Shown here in pieces: positions 58,794 to 64,000 of a stretch of 64,000 nt of DNA. A model generated the notes under the pieces. The model ran no database searches and was not told the DNA's origin. It saw only the letters and a program-made list of their open reading frames with translations. This DNA comes from Streptomyces xylophagus (GTDB taxonomy: Bacteria > Actinomycetota > Actinomycetes > Streptomycetales > Streptomycetaceae), in contig NZ_JNWO01000022.1 of NCBI RefSeq assembly GCF_000716435.1, positions 1-64,000 on the forward strand, in the 5' to 3' direction. Position numbers and translations under genes: made by a program. The first letter of the stretch is position 1. Every line of letters starts with the position of its first letter.

Positions 58794-64000
<5,207 letters not shown>

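Overview
The window is high-GC actinobacterial DNA, almost certainly from a Streptomyces. The grounds are the pervasive GC third-position bias, GTG/ATG starts, SARP, MalR and GlnA2/GlnE genes, and GC-rich intergenic repeats typical of the genus. From memory the gene order around malEFG, glnE and glnA2 resembles the S. coelicolor SCO2226-SCO2260 region; this was not checked by search. The first 52 bases are an Illumina Nextera adapter with an i5 index, so position 1 is a contig end.

Left core region (53-22958). In order: a SIS-like protein, a cytoplasmic sialidase, an F420:NADP oxidoreductase, a tiny membrane protein, an M50 metalloprotease, a large SARP-type regulator, a DrrAB-like ABC exporter, panB, an MFS exporter with its TetR repressor, a membrane-anchored endonuclease/exonuclease/phosphatase protein, a second MFS exporter, glutamine-dependent NAD synthetase, a secreted S53 protease, a DUF3105/DUF305 pair and glnA2. 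Several genes appear leaderless, with a -10 box 6-7 nt before the start codon. Three copies of an intergenic repeat carry (GGGT)n G-quadruplex motifs.

Island (about 22871-37408). The last 63 bp of identity in the 3' end of glnA2 recur as a perfect direct repeat 14.5 kb away, followed by a diverged but homologous tail and terminator. This is the signature of site-specific integration into the 3' end of a protein-coding gene. The island carries an Mrr-like nuclease with a membrane protein, a frameshifted IS1380-family transposase, an XRE/Nudix/GntR-HD regulatory cassette, lower-GC membrane proteins, and an operon of a small effector and an NLR-like NTPase-TPR receptor. Those last two proteins share a RHIM-like amyloid motif. 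I see no integrase, replication or conjugation gene, so the island looks like a decayed or trans-mobilised element carrying defence-type cargo.

Right core region (37434-64000). A MarR regulator and a divergent VOC protein share two perfect operator dyads. They are followed by a TolB-like anchored protein, a secreted phosphoesterase, a second VOC protein, a PNPOx-like protein, glnE, an EamA exporter with a divergent LysR regulator, and a PAP2 phosphatase. Then comes a starch/maltodextrin regulon: malR, divergent malEFG (no ATPase gene, so the shared MsiK ATPase elsewhere is expected), an alpha-glucosidase, two secreted alpha-amylases (one with two CBM20 domains) and a very large amylopullulanase cut by the window end. 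CTTGCA/TGCAAG-type boxes recur upstream of malE, the amylases and the pullulanase, consistent with common control by MalR.
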